Shown here: positions 20,149-24,452 of the stretch, in pieces
Position numbering within the stretch: the stretch's first letter is position 1
Layout of the letters: each line of letters opens with the position of its first letter
Assembly (NCBI GenBank): GCA_027596195.1
Contig: JADGJG010000313.1
Coordinates: 1 to 24,452 of the forward strand
DNA: 24,452 bases
Reading direction: 5' to 3'
Source of the DNA: Podochytrium sp. JEL0797
Lineage: Eukaryota; Chytridiomycota; Chytridiomycetes; Chytridiales; Chytriomycetaceae
Position numbers and translations under genes: made by a program
The notes under the pieces: model-generated
What the model was told of the DNA's origin: nothing
The model's database searches: none
What the model saw: the letters and a program-made list of their open reading frames with translations, nothing else

Positions 20149-23100
20149 ATGTTTCTCCGCCAACAGACGACGACGGTCACACCGATGACGACGACGTCGA
20201 TGCATGTAGATCAGAGCCAGTTGAGCACGCTTGAGTGGGCGCAGCAGGCGCTCTCCTCGTATGTCTCTAGTGGGCTTGTTGCGAAGCCCACGGACTTTCA
20301 ACGGAGGTGAGAGACCAAGGGAGAGTTGACTAGGCGGATTCGCTACTGACACGCCCTAGCTTTTCCAACGGCGTTGCGTTTCTCTGCCTAGTGCACCGCT
20401 GCGACGCCTCTCTCGTCAAAGACGTCGACGCCATGGCAGCGTGGCTCTCTTCCGCCGACAAAGACAAAAGCGACAAGACCCGAGACCCCGCCGCCTACCT
20501 CGCTACCCTGCGAAGTCTGCGCATTGTCTACGCCGCCGACCAGAAGCAGTGGCAGCTGACCTGCGACCGCGCCCTTCGTCTCGCTCAGCAGCTGCTGCGT
20601 TTCAACCACAACTTGAACCCGAGAGACCTGAGCACAAACAGTGCCGACAAGAAACAAGTCGAGGTGCTGGTGTGAGTAGCCATCCCCTTCTCTCTCCCTA
20701 TTCAGTACTGACTTTTCTTTATCAGCAACCAATTCCGCCTTTACCTCACAAAGTCAACCGCATTCGATTACAATTCCACCCGCGACATCTCCCTCGATTC
20801 CATCTCAAACGAACGCGTCTCACACCCCAGAGACCCACCCCAAGAACAAGACCAAGACTCCTCCTTCCTAGGCATGAAATCCCTCTGGAACGCATTCGGC
20901 GCCCCACCCACAAGCGAAGTCATCTCCACCAAATCCACCTTCGAAACGAGATCCGTGCCAACCCCACCAGAACCCATCTTCACCAAGAAGGAAATCCCCA
21001 CTGCCCCACCACCCACCCCGATCCGTGAATCCACAATCACGACCACCACAACTACCACGACGAACGCGTTCGAAACCATCGACTTGACCTCCCCAGTCGA
21101 CGAATCCAAGTCGACCCCACGTGTTCCCTCCATCACCCTCTCTCCGATCCCGCAATCTCGCGACGTGCCCTCTACAGTCAACGTGCGTGCCCTCGCGAAT
21201 GCCTACAACCAACCCGCGGCAGAGTCGTACCTCCCGCAACCCACCTTCACGGAACGTCGCAGCTCGTTGAACCGTAAAGCTGCGGACCCACATTTCAAGG
21301 CGATTGTGACAACCACAACGACCAAGAAGGTGACGGATGAGAAGGGAGATGTGGTGGATGTGGTTGTGGAAAAGAATGTGGAGGTGCTCGATGATGTGGA
21401 GGTTCCTGATGGGGAGGGTGGTTTGCAGGATGGGGATTCGGCGAGTGGCGGGGTTGTTAAGAGTGTTGTGGAGGAAGTGACGGAGGAGAAAAAAACGGTT
21501 GTCGTTACTACTGGTGGTGATGACGCCAAGAAGGATTCGGTGGGGACGACGAAGCCTGTTCAAGAGAGAGACGCGGCGGGTTCCCCACGCCCTGCCATGC
21601 ATTCCACCCCTTCGGTTCCCTCCGATTCGTACCGAACCACCACCACCACGACCCGCGTCACAAAGGATCACGACACCGTCCAATCCCCCACCTCCATGAC
21701 ACTCCCGCGCGACTATGCCACAGACGTGACTGTCCAAGCCACATCCACACCCCCTCCCGCGCAGTTTACCAAACCCGCGAAACAGCGGTCACTCAAAAAA
21801 TTCAAAGCGTCGGGCCCGGGGATTGTGTACTCGGACGATGATTTTGAGGACGAGGGTGTGCAGGAGGAAGAGGTGGTTGTGGAGTCCAAGAATGCGTTGG
21901 AGTTTATCCAGGAAGCGTTTTGGCCCACAACGACTGCGGCGAGTACGACCACGACTACGGGGTACAAGGACGTGGAGACACGACCAAAGAACGACGTTCA
22001 CAGCGGCGAGAACAAGTGGAACATTGGCGGCGATTTGTTCAAGCCCTCACCCGCAACGGGAGACGAAGGTGGCTGGTTTACCGACACCACTAAACGCACC
22101 ACCACCAACGCACCGCGTGACGCGCCGGATGAGTACTTCACGAATTCCTCTACAGTCACCACCACCACCTCCACTTCTCCCGAACATACCGCCACCACGG
22201 GCTGGTTCACTCCTTCGTCCATGTCCCCACCGCCTGCAGTGGAACAAACGCGTCGTGTGGAGACGCAACAGCCTCCTGTGGACACGTTCTGGCAGCGGGG
22301 CAGCGGTTCCTCTTCATCGAGTCCCGCAGCTCCCGTTCAAGACTTGTCCTCCACGCGCACGAGTACGACCACAACCACCACAACCACGAGGGAAAACAAC
22401 ACGCCATCGGTTCTCCAAGAGCCCGTCTTGTCATCCACGGCGCCAACAGTGGAACAACCCAAAAAACACCGCGTCAAGATTGTGTATGGAAACAAACCGG
22501 TTGCGAGTTTGACCCCGCCCGTCGAGTCTGGGGACCATCGCGTCAAGATTGTGTATGGCAACAAACCGGTTGAAACGAGTTCCAACCCCCCCACTATGGT
22601 TTCGGCGACGGACAAGCGGGATATCAAGACGCAAATGGTGACGACTGTGCAGCAGATGCAGGCGGATATGGACGCGGTTGCGAGGAAGCGTAGCAGCGGC
22701 GGTGCGGGGGTCCAAACGGAGGTATATCAGCCGCAGCAGCGTGGTAGTGCTGGGGGGAACCAAACGGAGATGTATCAGCCGCAGCAGCAACGTGTTGGTG
22801 AAGTTGTTGGAGTCAAGGATTCGGGACGTGGCGGGGTGAATACGACGCGGTCTGTGGATGTCGTGGAGGGAGTGGGACGTGACGGGGAGACGGTGGTCAA
22901 GACGACTACTACCACGACCAAGACGGTTACGTCGAGTGACACTACACCCAACAGCACACCCACAGTCTACCGCACCGTCACGTCTTCTTCTTCGACTTCC
23001 TCCGACAAGACACCCACCACGGCACAGCCGCTCGTCTACTCCAAAACGTACCGCGACCACATTTCCGAATCCCTCGCGGTCCTCAGCGTGTGCGAAACGG

Positions 23101-23354
23101 AACTCCTCGCGCGTCACAAGGATTACATGCAGTTTTCCGCTGCGGATTTGAACGCTTGGATGGATGAAATCAAAGCGACGGCGGGCATGTTTGTGGAAGT
23201 GGGCGGGTCTGTGTTGGAGGCGGAGTGGAGGGAACATGGGTTTGCGGAGGGGGTGGTTGGACCGCATGTGGATCTTGTGAAGCGGGCGAAGGAGGTTGTG
23301 AGGGGGGTGGAGGAGTTTAAGGGGGTTGTGGGGAGGATGGAGAGGAGGGGGTGA
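20149..23354 (+). CDS. calponin-homology domain protein with long disordered tail
   Basis: Three exons, 20149-20306, 20360-20671 and 20726-23354, with introns of 53 and 54 bp and consistent phases, give 1032 aa. A single calponin-homology domain spans about residues 25-180: LEWAQQALSSYVSSGL, then TDFQRSFSNGVAFLCLVHRC rebuilt across intron 1, a long insert with DKDKSDKTRDPAAY, and LRFNHNLNPRDL. Single CH domains of this kind usually serve actin or microtubule binding or signalling; which applies here is unknown. Residues from about 220 to 940 are low complexity: Thr runs, Ser/Pro stretches, and duplicated short motifs (HRVKIVYGNKPV at 22467 and 22536; QTEVYQPQQ-type at 22713 and 22761). The last 90 residues are predicted helical and charged (YRDHISESLAVLSVCETELL to GVVGRMERRG) and may be a second domain. 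Codon choice swings between C-ending and G-ending blocks along the gene. Confidence 0.85.
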
Positions 23355-23644
23355 GGGTTTTTCTATTTTTTTGATTTGGAGGGGAAGGCGAGTGGGGTTT
23401 ATTCTTATTTTTTTTGAGTTTGAAAGTAAAATTCTTTTGAAGAACCGAGATAAGAAACGAGTAGAAGCAGCAGGCTTCCCAAAAAAAATCCTTCTAAAGG
23501 AAAAAAAGGAAGGCAAACTAAAATAAAGGGAAATCTTGAGACTCCATCTCCTTGTTGAATTGTTAAGTTGAAGGAGTGGGTTGGGCGGGCATCAGGCTTG
23601 CTAAGTTGTTTTTTTTTTCGTTCCCGCACAACCAAAACCCAAAA

Positions 23645-24142
23645 ATGATCAACATCCGCCAAGCCACGATCGACGACCTCCTCGCCATGCAGCACTGCAA
23701 CCTCAACAACCTGCCCGAGAACTACCAAATGAAATACTACATTTACCACCTCGTCTCGTGGCCCCAACTGTCGTATGTGGCCGAAGACCATAAGGGAAAC
23801 ATTGTTGGATACGTGCTTGCCAAGATGTACGTCTCTCATCCCCCCGCGCCTCACCTGCCCAGTGAATCCGCTACCAAACCCAACCCCCGCCTTCCCCCTC
23901 CCTCCCCAAACTCAAAAAAAACCAAAATTAAACAGGGAAGAAGAACCGAGCACCTCCCCGCACGGTCACATCACGTCCCTCTCTGTGATGCGCAATTTCC
24001 GCCGTCTCGGGCTCGCCGAGAAACTCATGAGTCAAGCGCAAAAGGCCATGGCCGAGAGCTTTGGGGCCAAATTTTGCTCGTTGCATGTGAGAAAGACGAA
24101 TCGTGCGGCCTTGTCGTTGTATCGGGACACGTTGAAGTTTAC
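23645..24142 (+). CDS. NAA10: N-terminal acetyltransferase catalytic subunit NAA10/ARD1, 5' part
   Basis: NAA10 is the GNAT catalytic subunit of NatA, acting with NAA15 on nascent chains at the ribosome. Exons 23645-23826 and 23936-24142 join over a 109-bp intron inside a Met codon. Landmarks: [20 protein letters not shown], the [13 protein letters not shown] substrate loop, [33 protein letters not shown], the acetyl-CoA binding [10 protein letters not shown], and [21 protein letters not shown]. These align with ARD1 almost residue for residue for 129 residues. The frame ends at a donor GTGAGT at 24143. The usual next block (YYADGEDAYAM) is not found before the window ends. A possible terminal exon after an AATAG acceptor (24250-24404) would add a different 51-residue tail. 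Either the true exon 3 lies outside the window or the C-terminus is divergent. The gene starts 290 bp after the calponin-homology gene. Confidence 0.92.
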
Positions 24143-24152
24143 GTGAGTTGTT

Positions 24153-24173
24153 GTTGTGTGTGTGTGTGTGTGT
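24153..24173 (+). repeat. (TG)n microsatellite near the NAA10 intron 2 donor
   Basis: About ten TG units begin some ten bases after the donor GTGAGTTG (24143). This is the third intron in the window with GT repeats at or beside its 5' splice site. Confidence 0.8.
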
Positions 24174-24452
24174 TTGGGGAGAGGGGGCGGTTGGAAGGAG
24201 CGTTGGTTTGGCGGGTTGGGTTGGAGGGTCGCTTTGGAAATTTCAAATAGTCTGCGCAGTCGTCTCCTCAGTGAATCGAATTTGCTGGATCTCTTGCCTG
24301 TATTCCCGGCCATGGATAAAAACGTGGATGGACGGTTCGGCGGACTTTGGGGGGAGGGGGGGATATTGGAAACGTCGAAAACGGATGACTCGACTTATCG
24401 ATGACAGCGATTGAGTTACGGATGTTTGTGAGCGCGAGATTGGGATGTATCG

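Noticed and set aside
22431..23516. 361-codon minus-strand frame opposite the calponin-homology gene
   Set aside because: Arg/His/Leu-rich composition typical of an antisense shadow. The plus-strand gene has consistent exon phases and a recognised domain.

Overview
This is a nuclear DNA window from a fungus. A Zn(II)2Cys6 (Gal4-type) transcription factor, a fungus-specific class, sits beside universal eukaryotic genes (striatin, UPF3, DUS, MCM5, NAA10) that are cut by many short GT..AG introns, mostly 46-110 bp. Intron density in MCM5 (15 introns) and the gene content would suit an early-diverging fungus such as a chytrid. That placement is inference only; no rRNA or mitochondrial marker is present.

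Left third (1-9732). A 5' fragment of striatin (-) stands head-to-head with UPF3 (+), with 18 bp between start codons. A small twin-CX9C protein (+) follows UPF3. A three-exon Zn-cluster regulator (-) converges on it. After a poorly coding stretch come one copy of a small three-copy family with an N-terminal mitochondrial-presequence look (-) and a five-exon DUS1-like tRNA-dihydrouridine synthase (-).

Middle (9733-13141) is gene-poor and decayed. It holds a direct repeat carrying CGCGAAA boxes, a truncated and frameshifted histone H2A relic, unassigned open stretches, and two further broken copies of the small family. The last copy abuts the MCM5 promoter. MCM5 (13142-16386, 16 exons, 719 aa) is complete, with zinc finger, Walker A, Walker B and arginine finger.

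Right third (16387-24452). A two-exon orphan gene (-) with a run of five tryptophans and no visible ATG is followed by a G/T-rich low-complexity block. Then comes a repeat zone (18282 to about 20030) built on a 162-bp unit with a perfect palindrome, GGCATAGCTATGCC. A 1032-aa calponin-homology protein with a long disordered tail, and the 5' part of the N-terminal acetyltransferase catalytic subunit NAA10/ARD1, close the window.

The conserved genes are housekeeping genes of unrelated pathways (STRIPAK signalling, nonsense-mediated decay, tRNA modification, replication licensing, N-terminal acetylation). I see no operon-like functional cluster. The less ordinary material is the three-copy family, the palindromic repeat array, the GT microsatellites at 5' splice sites and the orphan genes.
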